DNA from: Pseudomonas rhizophila
Lineage (GTDB): Bacteria; Pseudomonadota; Gammaproteobacteria; Pseudomonadales; Pseudomonadaceae
Assembly (NCBI RefSeq): GCF_003033885.1
Contig: NZ_CP024081.1
Coordinates: 390,232-454,231 of the forward strand
Direction: 5' to 3'
DNA length: 64,000 nucleotides
Shown: piece after piece, positions 21,433 to 30,339 of the stretch
How the letters are laid out: each line of letters begins with the position of its first letter
Numbering within the stretch: position 1 is the stretch's first letter
Translations under genes and position numbers: made by a program
Notes under the pieces: generated by a model
Database searches by the model: none
Told to the model about the DNA's origin: nothing
The model's input: the letters and a program-made list of their open reading frames with translations, nothing else

Positions 21433-21606
21433 ATGACGCAGAAACCCGACGGCATCGCCCGCCTCAAGAACTGCCCCACCAAAGGCGACGAAATACGCCG
21501 GGCCATCGCCCAGAGCCGCAAGGATTTCCTGCCTGCTGAAGAGGCCGAAGACGCTGAGCCAGACCAACCACCGGCACAGCCCATGGACGACGGCCAAGAC
21601 GCCTGA
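21433..21606 (+). CDS. Small hypothetical protein, 57 residues
   Basis: A short, very hydrophilic frame: a basic first half (KNCPTKGDEIRRAIAQSRKDF) and an acidic, proline-rich tail (EEAEDAEPDQPP). CGGAGG at 21421-21426 sits at ideal distance from the ATG at 21433, which supports translation; an ATG at 21427 directly abuts it and is less likely. I do not recognise the family. It ends 39 bases before the MFS gene and may share its transcript. Confidence 0.55.
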   Translation: MTQKPDGIARLKNCPTKGDEIRRAIAQSRKDFLPAEEAEDAEPDQPPAQPMDDGQDA

Positions 21607-21645
21607 ACCGTCCTTCTCAAAAACTTTTCTTGTTTAAATCTGCCC

Positions 21646-22959
21646 ATGACTGCCACAACTCATCTGCCAGACGCCCGATTCAGCCGATCCGACTACAAAA
21701 CCCTGGGCCTCGCCGCCCTGGGTGGCGCGCTGGAAATCTACGATTTCATCATCTTCGTCTTCTTCGCCCTGGTGCTCAGCCAACTGTTCTTCCCGCCGCA
21801 AATGCCCGAATGGCTACGCCTGTTGCAAAGTTTCGGGATTTTCGCCACCGGCTACCTGGCACGGCCCCTGGGTGGCATCCTCATGGCGCACTTCGCCGAT
21901 CGCCTGGGGCGCAAGCGGGTGTTCAGCCTGAGCATCCTGATGATGGCCTTGCCTTGCCTGCTTATCGGCGTGATGCCGACCTACGCGCAAATCGGCTATT
22001 TCGCCCCGTTGCTGCTGCTGGCGCTGCGCATCCTGCAAGGCGCGGCGGTGGGCGGCGAAGTGCCGAGCGCCTGGGTGTTCGTGGCCGAACATGCACCGCT
22101 GCAGCATCGCGGCTACGCGCTGGGTTTCCTCCAGGCTGGTCTGACCTTCGGCTATTTGCTGGGCGCCCTGACCGCCACGGCGCTGGCGCAGATATTCACT
22201 GCAGCAGAAATTCTCGATTACGCCTGGCGCTTGCCGTTCCTGCTGGGTGGGGTCTTCGGTGTAATCGGCGTCTGGCTGCGCCGCTGGCTGAGCGAAACGC
22301 CGATCTTCATGGCCCTGCAAGCCAAGCGCGAGGGCGCGACGGAACTGCCGCTACGCACCGTGCTGCGGGACCATCGCCACGCCTTGTTGCCCGCCGCCAT
22401 TCTCACCTGCGTGCTGACGTCCGCCGTGGTGGTGTTCGTGGTCATCACCCCGACCGTGATGCAAAAAAGTTTCGGCATGACCCCTAGTCACACGTTCGCT
22501 TTGAGCAGCCTGGGCATCGTCTTCCTGAACATCGGCTGCGTTCTGGCCGGCCTCATCGTCGACCGCATCGGCGCCTGGCGCACTGTCATGCTCTACAGCC
22601 TGCTGTTGCCGATGGGCATCGCCGTGCTCTACGCCAGCCTGATCAGCGGCGGCGCCTGGCTGGGCCTGGCCTACGCTGTGGCGGGCCTGGGTTGCGGCGT
22701 GGTCGGTGCGGTGCCATCGGTGATGGTCAGCCTGTTTCCGCCGAAAATCCGCGTGTCCGGCATCTCGTTCACCTACAACATTGCCTATGCCTTGTGGGCC
22801 AGCGTGACGCCTTTGGTGCTGATCGCACTGATGCCGTGGAGCCCATGGGTGTGCGTGGGGTATTGCGTGGTGATGGGCGCGGTGGGTGTGGCTGCGGCGG
22901 CGTATTTTCCCGCCCGGCATTCGAAGACCGCGCAGGCCTCGTTGGCCTGTGAATCGTAA
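21646..22959 (+). CDS. MFS transporter, metabolite:H+ symporter (MHS) type
   Basis: A 437-residue inner-membrane protein with twelve predicted helices. The loop 2-3 signature is FADRLGRKRVFS, and the early GGALEIYDFIIF stretch, with its acidic and aromatic residues in helix 1, is typical of ProP/ShiA-like MHS transporters of organic acids or osmolytes. The substrate cannot be told from sequence. ATG at 21646, weak ribosome site. Confidence 0.88.
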   Translation: MTATTHLPDARFSRSDYKTLGLAALGGALEIYDFIIFVFFALVLSQLFFPPQMPEWLRLLQSFGIFATGYLARPLGGILMAHFADRLGRKRVFSLSILMMALPCLLIGVMPTYAQIGYFAPLLLLALRILQGAAVGGEVPSAWVFVAEHAPLQHRGYALGFLQAGLTFGYLLGALTATALAQIFTAAEILDYAWRLPFLLGGVFGVIGVWLRRWLSETPIFMALQAKREGATELPLRTVLRDHRHALLPAAILTCVLTSAVVVFVVITPTVMQKSFGMTPSHTFALSSLGIVFLNIGCVLAGLIVDRIGAWRTVMLYSLLLPMGIAVLYASLISGGAWLGLAYAVAGLGCGVVGAVPSVMVSLFPPKIRVSGISFTYNIAYALWASVTPLVLIALMPWSPWVCVGYCVVMGAVGVAAAAYFPARHSKTAQASLACES

Positions 22960-23028
22960 GGACTCTGCCCCAGGTGCACGACTACACTCATGAATGACCC
23001 CGTTTCCAACTTGAGGAGGACGGCCATC

Positions 23029-23760
23029 ATGAAGGCGCACAAGCACGACCTGCTGGAACAAGTCCTGATTGCCCACGGCGGTCTCGAGCGCTGGAACACT
23101 TTCAACACTGTCCAGGTCACTCTTGTGACCGGCGGTTCGTTGTGGGCCATGAAGGGGTTAACGCAAGACAATGCTCCACGGCAGATGACTGTCTGGCTGC
23201 ATGAACAGCGCGCCTCGGTCATGCCGTTCGGTGCGCTGAACCAGCGCACCGCCTTCACGCCTGATCGCATCGCCATCGAAACCACCGAGGGCAAAGTGAT
23301 CGCTGAGCGTTCGGACCCCAGGGCTTCGTTCTTCAAGCACGAGCAAACCACTCCGTGGGATCCGCTTCACCGTGCCTACTTCAATGGATATGCGCTCTGG
23401 TCCTACCTGACCATGCCGTTCCTGTTTACTTTTCCGGGTGTCACCAGCCAGGAGCTGGAACCCTGGAAGGAAGGTGGCCAGGTCTGGCGCCGCTTGCGGG
23501 TGAACTTCCCGGACACCCTCGCCACTCACTGCCCGGTCCAGGACTTCTACTTTGGCGATGACTATCTGCTGCGCCGGCATGATTACACCGTGGACGTGAG
23601 CGGTGGCCTGCCGGCGGCCCAGTATGTGGAGGACTACATCAAGGCCGATGGGCTGTGCATGCCCAGCAAGCGCCGGGCGTATCGGCGGGATGCGGACGAT
23701 CAGGCGGTGGAGGGGGAATTGCTGGTGGCGATTGATATCAGTCAGGTTCGTTACGCATAA
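23029..23760 (+). CDS. Conserved hypothetical protein (243 residues)
   Basis: A soluble protein without a signal peptide. The ATG at 23029 follows a strong GAGGAGGA 8 bases upstream; the frame is open to 22990. The sequence begins with a short helix (LLEQVLIAHGGLERWNTF), followed by alternating strands with many aromatic residues (WSYLTMPFLFTFPG, DFYFGDDYLLRRHDYTVD). This recalls the LolA/outer-membrane-lipoprotein-sorting beta fold found in uncharacterised proteins. Function unknown. It may be cotranscribed with the MFS gene 70 bases upstream and is convergent with the LysR gene (8-base gap). Confidence 0.8.
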   Translation: MKAHKHDLLEQVLIAHGGLERWNTFNTVQVTLVTGGSLWAMKGLTQDNAPRQMTVWLHEQRASVMPFGALNQRTAFTPDRIAIETTEGKVIAERSDPRASFFKHEQTTPWDPLHRAYFNGYALWSYLTMPFLFTFPGVTSQELEPWKEGGQVWRRLRVNFPDTLATHCPVQDFYFGDDYLLRRHDYTVDVSGGLPAAQYVEDYIKADGLCMPSKRRAYRRDADDQAVEGELLVAIDISQVRYA

Positions 23761-23768
23761 CCGGCTGC

Positions 23769-24647
23769 TCAAAGACGCTCGCGCAGAAAATCCACAAAGG
23801 CGCGAGTTCTTGCCGAGCGGCGCCGGTCTTGGCTGAACACGGCGCTGATGGGCAGCGCTACGGGTTGATAAGCCTCCAGCAGGCTGGACACGGTTCCCTG
23901 GCGAACATCCGCGGCGAATAACCACTGCGGTGAAAGCGAAATGCCCAGCCCGCTAAGAACCATCTCGCGAATTGCCTCGCTGCTGTTGCTGGTGACATTG
24001 CCCTTGATCGTCACGCGGTGCTGTTTGTCCTGCTGGTCGAAACGCCAAACGTCGTAATGCTCCAGCAGCGTGAAGCCCAAGCAATTGTGGCGGGCAAGAT
24101 CCGCCGGCTCCAGCGGGGTGCCGTGTTGTTGCAGGTAGGCGGGAGCGGCATACACCCGGCGCGGACTATCGCCGAGGGAAACCGCGACCAGCCCTTCGTT
24201 TTTCACCACGCCGATACGAATGGCGACGTCGATGTTTTCTTTCAGCACATCTTCATTTTGGTCGTTCAGTTTCAGGTCGATTTGAACCTGTGGATGGCGC
24301 GCCAAAAACTCCCTCATCAAGGGCGCAATGCACAGCCGCCCGAAACTCACCGGGGCGGCCACACGCAAAGGGCCGGCGATCTGCTCCTGGCCACGGGTGA
24401 AACTGAGCCGGGCCGTGTCGAGGCTGCTGAGTATTTCCTTGCTGTGGATATAGAAACGCTGGCCTTGGTCGGTCAGCGCAAGATGGCGAGTGCTGCGGGC
24501 AAACAACGCACCGCCAAGGTGTTGTTCCAGCGCGCGGATCTGCTTGCTGACCGCTGGTTGACCCAGGTTCAGCTCCCGGGCGACCGCCGAGAACGAACCG
24601 CGCTCTACCACTCGCACGAACATCTGCATCGCGTCGAATAGATCCAT
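23769..24647 (-). CDS. LysR family transcriptional regulator
   Basis: A 292-residue regulator. The N-terminal winged helix-turn-helix (residues 1-60) contains FVRVVERGSFSAVARELNLGQPAVSKQ, and the C-terminal substrate-binding domain runs from about residue 90. The start at 24647 gives the standard MDLFDAMQMF N-terminus. It is divergent from the quinone oxidoreductase gene; the 107-base space (24648-24754) must contain both promoters and the LysR operator, so that gene is its likely target. It belongs to the CrgA-like subgroup that often responds to aromatic or electrophilic compounds (inference). Confidence 0.93.
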   Translation of the reverse strand: MDLFDAMQMFVRVVERGSFSAVARELNLGQPAVSKQIRALEQHLGGALFARSTRHLALTDQGQRFYIHSKEILSSLDTARLSFTRGQEQIAGPLRVAAPVSFGRLCIAPLMREFLARHPQVQIDLKLNDQNEDVLKENIDVAIRIGVVKNEGLVAVSLGDSPRRVYAAPAYLQQHGTPLEPADLARHNCLGFTLLEHYDVWRFDQQDKQHRVTIKGNVTSNSSEAIREMVLSGLGISLSPQWLFAADVRQGTVSSLLEAYQPVALPISAVFSQDRRRSARTRAFVDFLRERL

Positions 24648-24754
24648 CGGGATTTGGCCTCTGGTTGGAATAAATCCTATCCATAGTTGCTTACTTATCG
24701 GAATGCGTCGACGGCCGCAACATGTACTCACCCACTCATTGGAGGTTTACTGTC

Positions 24755-25756
24755 ATGAACAACACCATGTTCGCCGCCATTGCCCAAACCGCTCAGGCTC
24801 CGCTGGTCGTTCGCTACATTCCCCGGCCTGTTCCCGGCAAAGGACAGGTATTGATCAGGGTTCACGCCGCAGGGATCAATCCTCTGGATACCAAGATCGC
24901 GGCAGGTGGCGGCGCTCATGCCCGCCAGCCGCTGCCCGCCGTACTGGGTATCGATCTGGCCGGAACAGTCGTTGAGCTGGGAGAGGGCGTGCACGATTTC
25001 GCCCCCGGCGATGACGTGTTCGGCATGGCCGGCGGCATCGGCGGCGCCCAGGGTGCGCTGGCCGAATACATTGCCGTCGATGCTCACCTGATTGTGCTCA
25101 AGCCCGGTTCGTTGAGCATGCGCGAAGCGGCAGCCTTGCCATTGGTCTTCATCACCGCCTGGGAAGGGTTGGTAGACCGGGCCAATGTTCGGGCCGGCCA
25201 ACAAGTGCTGATCCACGGCGGCGCGGGCGGCGTCGGTCAAATGGCCGTGCAAATTGCCAAGGCCCGCGGCGCCGAGGTCTATGCCACCGGCTCGGCCACC
25301 AGCCTGGATTTCATCCGTGAACTGGGCGCGACCCCTATCGACTACCGGGCGCAGGACACCGACAGTTACGTGCGCCAGCACACCGGCGGCGAAGGCTTCG
25401 ACATCGTCTACGACACCGTCGGCGGCTCGACACTGGATGCGTCCTTCAACGTAGTGAAAACCTATACCGGCCACGTACTCAGTTGTCTCGGCTGGGGACA
25501 ACACAGCCTGGCACCGTTGTCGTTCAAGGGGGCGAGTTATTCCGGGGTGTTTACCTTGATGCCGTTGCTGACCGGCAAGGGGCGCGAGCACCATGGTCGG
25601 ATATTGCGCGAAGCGGCGGCTTTGGTTGAGGCCGGGGTACTGCGCATCAAGGTAGACCCACATCGGTTTGGCCTGGGAGACGTGAATGAGGCGTTTGCGC
25701 AAGTAGCGCAGGGGCGTGGGCAAGGGAAGACGGTGGTAGAGATGGCGGGGGAGTGA
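24755..25756 (+). CDS. Zinc-independent MDR-family quinone oxidoreductase
   Basis: A 333-residue medium-chain dehydrogenase/reductase. The N-terminal GroES-like domain has HAAGINPLDTKI, and the NADPH-binding Rossmann fold has HGGAGGVGQMAVQIAKARGA (near residue 150). The structural and catalytic zinc cysteines of alcohol dehydrogenases are missing, as in quinone reductases. TTGGAGG at 24739-24745 marks the start at 24755. It probably reduces quinones or enones with NADPH, under control of the divergent LysR protein. The last 100 bases drift to G-rich codons. Confidence 0.9.
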   Translation: MNNTMFAAIAQTAQAPLVVRYIPRPVPGKGQVLIRVHAAGINPLDTKIAAGGGAHARQPLPAVLGIDLAGTVVELGEGVHDFAPGDDVFGMAGGIGGAQGALAEYIAVDAHLIVLKPGSLSMREAAALPLVFITAWEGLVDRANVRAGQQVLIHGGAGGVGQMAVQIAKARGAEVYATGSATSLDFIRELGATPIDYRAQDTDSYVRQHTGGEGFDIVYDTVGGSTLDASFNVVKTYTGHVLSCLGWGQHSLAPLSFKGASYSGVFTLMPLLTGKGREHHGRILREAAALVEAGVLRIKVDPHRFGLGDVNEAFAQVAQGRGQGKTVVEMAGE

Positions 25757-25799
25757 CGCGGTCTGCAACTGTTATCCGGAAGCCGCACCCATAAAATCG

Positions 25800-25825
25800 C
25801 CCCGGTCTGCAACGGCCGGGGTTTT
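25800..25825 (+). terminator. Rho-independent terminator behind the oxidoreductase
   Basis: CCCCGG (25800-25805) and CCGGGG (25816-25821), followed by TTTT. Confidence 0.65.
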
Positions 25826-25920
25826 GCCGCCATCCGCTGCCGCCAAAACTTGAGAACCCGTCCAAACTCCGTAGAATGAAGCTGTCACTATGCCACTACC
25901 TTTCAGGGACGAATTCAGAC

Positions 25921-26502
25921 ATGCGCGTTTTTGCCATATTCCTGGCCCTCTGCCTTATGGCGGGCTGTGCCTCCAAACCCGATTACTATGTCTCCGCCAC
26001 TCCGGTAACGATTCCCAAAACCGCCACCTTCTGGATCGACACCTTCGACGTTGAAGTCGTAGGCAAGAACGATCGCTTTTTGCCTGACGAAAAGGTCCGT
26101 GAGCAATTGCACACCGACCTGATCGGTCGCCTGCTCGAGGACAATCGCTATGCCTCCAGCAAGGAAACCGCCGACTATCTGCTGGACGTCAACAGCGTCT
26201 ACGCGCGACGTATTCAAGACACCCAAGGCGGCTTCATGAGCAAAATCGTTGCCGATGGCACGCTCCTCGCCAGTGTCGATTTCAGCTATCAGGTCAAGGT
26301 GAAGAAGGCCGGCGCAGAGGTTTTGCACTTTGCCCAGGCCCGTCAGGGCCTGATGCCGGGCGGCGCGATCGGGCAATTCCAGAACATGAGAAGCATGGTG
26401 GGCGCTCTGACCAACAGAGGTAACTCGGATGTCGAAGGCTTCTACACCGGCCAATTGAGCCGCTTTATCGCCGACGACCTGCGGGCCATTCCGTCCCGTT
26501 AG
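25921..26502 (+). CDS. Hypothetical lipoprotein
   Basis: A 193-residue exported protein. Starting at the ATG at 25921 gives a short lipoprotein signal with lipobox LMAGC, cysteine at residue 16. The mature part is a mixed alpha/beta domain with conserved-looking ETADYLLDVNSVYARR and VDFSYQVKVKKAG stretches, resembling small outer-membrane lipoproteins of the LptE or CsgG-like size class, but I cannot place the family. Monocistronic, between terminators. Confidence 0.8.
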   Translation: MRVFAIFLALCLMAGCASKPDYYVSATPVTIPKTATFWIDTFDVEVVGKNDRFLPDEKVREQLHTDLIGRLLEDNRYASSKETADYLLDVNSVYARRIQDTQGGFMSKIVADGTLLASVDFSYQVKVKKAGAEVLHFAQARQGLMPGGAIGQFQNMRSMVGALTNRGNSDVEGFYTGQLSRFIADDLRAIPSR

Positions 26503-26641
26503 GCATGCTCGCGTATTAAAAGAATATCGTGGTCGTTAACCCGAACCACGAGTGCCTCGCGTCTGACCCTGTGAACGGATCATTCATTTATGGCTGTCCC
26601 GGCAGCTATGCCAATGTGCGACGTCTGCTCAATCACAAGGC

Positions 26642-26687
26642 CCCCAAAAAAAGGCGCTTCCCCACTCAAGGAGAAGCGCCATCTTTT
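26642..26687. terminator. Bidirectional terminator between lipoprotein and desA
   Basis: GGCGCTTC (26653-26660) and GAAGCGCC (26673-26680), with a CTTTTT tract to the right and a long A-tract (T on the minus strand) to the left. It serves both convergent genes. Confidence 0.85.
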
Positions 26688-26725
26688 TAAGTGAACAGCA
26701 TTCCGCCGGCTGGCGGGGTTGCTTA

Positions 26726-27910
26726 TCAGGCCGTTGCAGGCCGTAGCGAGTAGGTCTTGAGCTGGTCAGCGAAGTCGCGCAGGGACTGGATGCCGCTGGC
26801 CTCGGCTTCGTGAATCCATTCCTTGATGGCCGCGAGCATGTCGTGGCCGTTGCTGCTGGTCTTGGCCCAAATCTGCTGCAAGGCCAGGCGTTTTTCGTAG
26901 ATCACCTTCAACGCCTGACTGTGTTCCAACATGCTCTGGATGCGCGCGTGGTGACGCTCATCCAGCAGGCTGGTTTCCCGCGATAACAGGCGTTTGGCCC
27001 GGTGGAATTGGTGGCGGACCGAGTGATCGACCTTTTCCAGTTCCTGCTTGACCAGCGGCGCGATGACCAGCCTGCGGTACTGGGCCATGATCTGGAAACG
27101 GTTGTTGAGGATCGCCATGGCGGTGTCCATGTCCAGATGCCCCTTGCCCTCGACACGGTGGGCGATCGGCGCGACGCGCTGGACCTTGGCCAGGCGCAGG
27201 AAACTGAATACCTGGATCCAGGCCCAGCCCAGGTCGAACTCCCATTTGCGTACCGACAGCTTGGCCGAATTGGGGTAGGTATGGTGATTGTTGTGCAGTT
27301 CTTCGCCACCGATCAGGATGCCCCAGGGCACCAGGTTGGTCGCCGCGTCGCGGCATTCGAAGTTGCGGTAGCCCACGGCATGACCCAGGCCATTGACCAC
27401 GCCCGCGGCCCAGACCGGAATCCACATCATCTGGATGGCCCAGATGGTGATGCCGATGGTGCCGAACAGCAGCAGGTCGATGACGCCCATGATCGCCACG
27501 CCCATGAGTGGGAAGCGGCTGTAGAGATTACGCTCGATCCAGTCATCAGGGCAGTTCTTGCCGTAGATGCGCAGGGTTTCGGGGTTTTCCGCTTCGGCGC
27601 GATAGAGTTCGGCGCCTTTGCGCAGCACGGTGGACAGGCCTTTGATCACCGGGCTGTGGGGATCATCGACGGTTTCGCATTTGGCGTGGTGCTTGCGGTG
27701 GATAGCGGTCCACTCGCGGGTGTTCTGCGCCGTGGTCAACCACAGCCAGAAGCGGAAGAAATGTTTGAGGCCGGCGTTGAGCTCCAGGGAGCGATGAGCC
27801 GAATAACGGTGCAGGTAGACCGTGACGCCAATGATCGTGACATGGGTCATCAGCAGGGTGACTGCCACCAGTGACCAGGGCGACAAGCCAAGAAAACCTT
27901 CGTACCACAT
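26726..27910 (-). CDS. desA: Delta-9 fatty acid desaturase DesA
   Basis: A 394-residue membrane-bound di-iron desaturase that inserts a cis-9 double bond into acyl chains of membrane phospholipids. Three histidine boxes are complete: H34RYSAH39, H71RKHH75 and HNNHH (about residue 208). Four membrane helices flank them. Length equals the P. aeruginosa DesA I know (394). The neighbours (divergent GGDEF-EAL gene, then sbp-cysTWA) also match that locus. Confidence 0.94.
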   Translation of the reverse strand: MWYEGFLGLSPWSLVAVTLLMTHVTIIGVTVYLHRYSAHRSLELNAGLKHFFRFWLWLTTAQNTREWTAIHRKHHAKCETVDDPHSPVIKGLSTVLRKGAELYRAEAENPETLRIYGKNCPDDWIERNLYSRFPLMGVAIMGVIDLLLFGTIGITIWAIQMMWIPVWAAGVVNGLGHAVGYRNFECRDAATNLVPWGILIGGEELHNNHHTYPNSAKLSVRKWEFDLGWAWIQVFSFLRLAKVQRVAPIAHRVEGKGHLDMDTAMAILNNRFQIMAQYRRLVIAPLVKQELEKVDHSVRHQFHRAKRLLSRETSLLDERHHARIQSMLEHSQALKVIYEKRLALQQIWAKTSSNGHDMLAAIKEWIHEAEASGIQSLRDFADQLKTYSLRPATA

Positions 27911-28044
27911 AGGCTATAGGGCCCTCGATAAAGATAGAAACAGCCGTTGCATTATCACCTGCCGCACAGATAAAACCAGTCGGCCTTTCAGATAACAGTG
28001 GCAGGATGTTTCTTACTCTATAATTCCCACCTCTTTGTGGGGAC

Positions 28045-29964
28045 ATGGATCGCCGAATGACCGTCTATCACCGCAGCGCCATGCGTGGAGCGCTGCTTTA
28101 TCTCGTGCTGTCGGTCGTCTGGCTGCAGCTGGTTGGTTATTTATTGAGCAGCTTTTTCGATCAATCTGCCGATCAGCTTCGCTGGCAGTTGATCAACGGA
28201 TATGCCTGGGTCCTGGTCAGCGCCGGATTGGTTTTCCTGGCGGGTGTGCGGATATCCCGGCTTTTCGGAAAAGGTGAACACCGTGCCGACGGCGAACGTT
28301 TGCGCCAGGCCGCCGCCGTCTTCGATTGCACGCGCGAAGGGGTGTTGGTGACGGACCCGAACGGCCTGATCGTGCACGTCAATCGCGCCTTCATGACGAT
28401 TACAGGGTATGCCCGGGATGAGGTGTTGGGCCGGCGGCCCAACCTGTTCAAGTCTGGCCGTCATGGGGCGGATTTCTACCAGGAGATGTTTGCGTCCCTG
28501 GGCAGCCGTGGCGAGTGGAGCGGCGAGATCTGGAACCGACGTAAAAGCGGTGAGATCTACCCGCAATGGCAAACGATCCGCGTCGTTCGCGACGATAACG
28601 GTCAGGTCAGCCATTACGTCGCGGTGTTTTCGGACATCAGCGCGATCAAGGATTCGGAGCACGAACTGGCGTACCTGGCCCACCACGATCCGCTGACCGG
28701 TCTGCCCAATCGCCTGCTGTTTTCCGATCGCGCCGAGCAGGCGCTGGCGTCGTCGCAGTTGCACAAACGCGGCTGCGCCTTGTTGCTGGTGGACCTGGAC
28801 CATTTCAAGAACATCAACGACAGCCTGGGGCATCACGTTGGCGATCAATTGCTCAAGAGCGTGGCGGAGCGATTCCGGGGGTTGTTTGCGCCAGGCGTGA
28901 CCTTGGCCCGGCTGGGGGGCGACGAGTTTGCGGTGCTGGTGGAAAATTGCTCGCAGCCGGCGCAGGCGGCGGTGCTGGCCCAGCGCATTATCGATGCCCT
29001 GAAAGAACCGTTGCGCCTCGAAAACCAGCTCTTGTTCATCAATGCCAGCGTGGGCATCAGCCTGTTTCCCGGGGATGCCCTCAGCGCGGGGCAACTGCTG
29101 CGCAATGCCGACTCCGCGTTGTTCAAGGCTAAGAGTGCCGGGCGCGATGGCTACGCCCTGTATACCGAAGAACTCACCGCTCATGCCCAGCAACGAGTCG
29201 AGATCGCCTTCGAACTGCGACGCGCGCTCCAGCAGCAGGAGCTGCGGGTTCATTACCAGCCGGTACACGATCTGGCGACCAGCCGCCTGATCGGTGTCGA
29301 GGCTTTGGTACGCTGGGAGCATCCCGAGCGCGGGCTGGTTTCGCCGGCCGAGTTCATTCCCATCGCCGAGCGCACCGGGCTGATCGCCCAAATCGATGCC
29401 TGGGTCATGGAGCAGGCCTGTCGACAGATGCGTCAATGGCAGGAGGCTGGGGTGGCGTTATCGTTTGTCGCGGTCAACGTTTCCAGTCGGCTGTTCGCCC
29501 GTCGCGAGTTGTACGAACAGGTCGCGCGGGTGCTGCACGTTTCAGGCCTGGACCCGGCCTGTCTGGAGTTGGAAGTGACCGAAAGCGCGGTGATGGACGA
29601 TCCGGAAGTGGCCCTGGAGCAAATGCACCGTCTGCGGGAATTGGGGGTGCGACTGGCTATCGATGATTTTGGTACCGGTTATTCGTCGTTGCTGCGACTC
29701 AAACGCCTGCCTGTCCAGAAGCTCAAGATTGATCAGGGCTTTGTGGCCGGGTTGCCGTGGGATGAGGACGACGCAGCGATTGTCCAGGTAATCATCGCCC
29801 TGGCCCGCAGCATGGGTATGCAAGTGCAAGCCGAAGGCATCGAGCAGCGCGAGCAGGCAGCGTTTCTGCTGGAACATGCCTGTGGGATGGGGCAGGGCTA
29901 CTGGTTCGGGCGACCCGTTGCCGCGCACCAGCTGGATTGGGATCGCGCGCCCGCAATCAATTAA
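28045..29964 (+). CDS. Membrane-bound PAS-GGDEF-EAL c-di-GMP enzyme
   Basis: A 639-residue protein: two membrane helices (about residues 15-35 and 49-68), a PAS domain (about 80-200), GGDEF at residues 291-295 and EAL at 419-421. Both catalytic signatures look intact: RLGGDEFAVL, then VEALVRWEHP, NVSSRLF, ELEVTES, DDFGTGYSSL and QAEGIE. It could make or break down c-di-GMP; in dual proteins of this layout the EAL activity often dominates, so phosphodiesterase is the better guess. Its product level feeds LapD and PgaCD encoded in the same window. Orthologous in context to PA0285 of P. aeruginosa. Confidence 0.93.
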   Translation: MDRRMTVYHRSAMRGALLYLVLSVVWLQLVGYLLSSFFDQSADQLRWQLINGYAWVLVSAGLVFLAGVRISRLFGKGEHRADGERLRQAAAVFDCTREGVLVTDPNGLIVHVNRAFMTITGYARDEVLGRRPNLFKSGRHGADFYQEMFASLGSRGEWSGEIWNRRKSGEIYPQWQTIRVVRDDNGQVSHYVAVFSDISAIKDSEHELAYLAHHDPLTGLPNRLLFSDRAEQALASSQLHKRGCALLLVDLDHFKNINDSLGHHVGDQLLKSVAERFRGLFAPGVTLARLGGDEFAVLVENCSQPAQAAVLAQRIIDALKEPLRLENQLLFINASVGISLFPGDALSAGQLLRNADSALFKAKSAGRDGYALYTEELTAHAQQRVEIAFELRRALQQQELRVHYQPVHDLATSRLIGVEALVRWEHPERGLVSPAEFIPIAERTGLIAQIDAWVMEQACRQMRQWQEAGVALSFVAVNVSSRLFARRELYEQVARVLHVSGLDPACLELEVTESAVMDDPEVALEQMHRLRELGVRLAIDDFGTGYSSLLRLKRLPVQKLKIDQGFVAGLPWDEDDAAIVQVIIALARSMGMQVQAEGIEQREQAAFLLEHACGMGQGYWFGRPVAAHQLDWDRAPAIN

Positions 29965-30007
29965 TTGCCTTTGCACATCGGCTGTTTGTGTTTTTGGTTA
30001 TATAAAA

Positions 30008-30032
30008 ATTCTTAAATAGTCTTTTTAAGAAT
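30008..30032 (+). promoter_or_regulatory. AT-rich inverted repeat upstream of the sulfate-uptake operon
   Basis: ATTCTTAAA (30008-30016) and TTTAAGAAT (30024-30032) are perfect inverted repeats with a 7-base spacer, inside an AT-rich island (29990-30055) that contrasts with the surroundings. It lies about 75 bases upstream of the YezD-like gene. CysB, the sulfur-starvation activator, binds AT-rich sites at such promoters, so this is a plausible operator; the assignment is inference. Confidence 0.45.
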
Positions 30033-30106
30033 ATCTAAGCCTATCTAGTATTGCTCCTACGCCACAAACGGTGCCGCCCACTTCCAGGCATTCAAGGAGC
30101 AATAGC

Positions 30107-30289
30107 ATGAGCGCATCTCTACGCAGCGTTGACGGTCAGGACGAAGCAACTCTGTTGCGCGAGATCCTCAATGCCTTGCGGGACCTTCGTTTTGGCGCGG
30201 TGGAAATCACCGTGCACAACGCGCAAGTCGTCCAGATCGAGCGCAAGGAAAAATTCCGGTTGCAGCAGCCGAGCCACAAACCGGGTTGA
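30107..30289 (+). CDS. YezD family (DUF2292) small protein
   Basis: A 60-residue protein with the DUF2292 core EILNALRDLRFGAVEITVHNAQVVQIERKEK: a helix followed by two strands. Members sit in sulfate-assimilation operons across bacteria; their function is not established. AAGGAGC precedes the ATG at 30107 and sbp follows 50 bases downstream, so it is the first gene of the sulfur operon here. Confidence 0.88.
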   Translation: MSASLRSVDGQDEATLLREILNALRDLRFGAVEITVHNAQVVQIERKEKFRLQQPSHKPG

Positions 30290-30339
30290 AGACCAACACT
30301 TCACAAACATAAAAAACCGGAATTCCAGGAGTTTTCACC

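Noticed and set aside
24648..24754. A defined LysR operator (T-N11-A) between the LysR and oxidoreductase genes
   Set aside because: Several weak matches exist in this AT-richer stretch and none stands out, so no single site is called.
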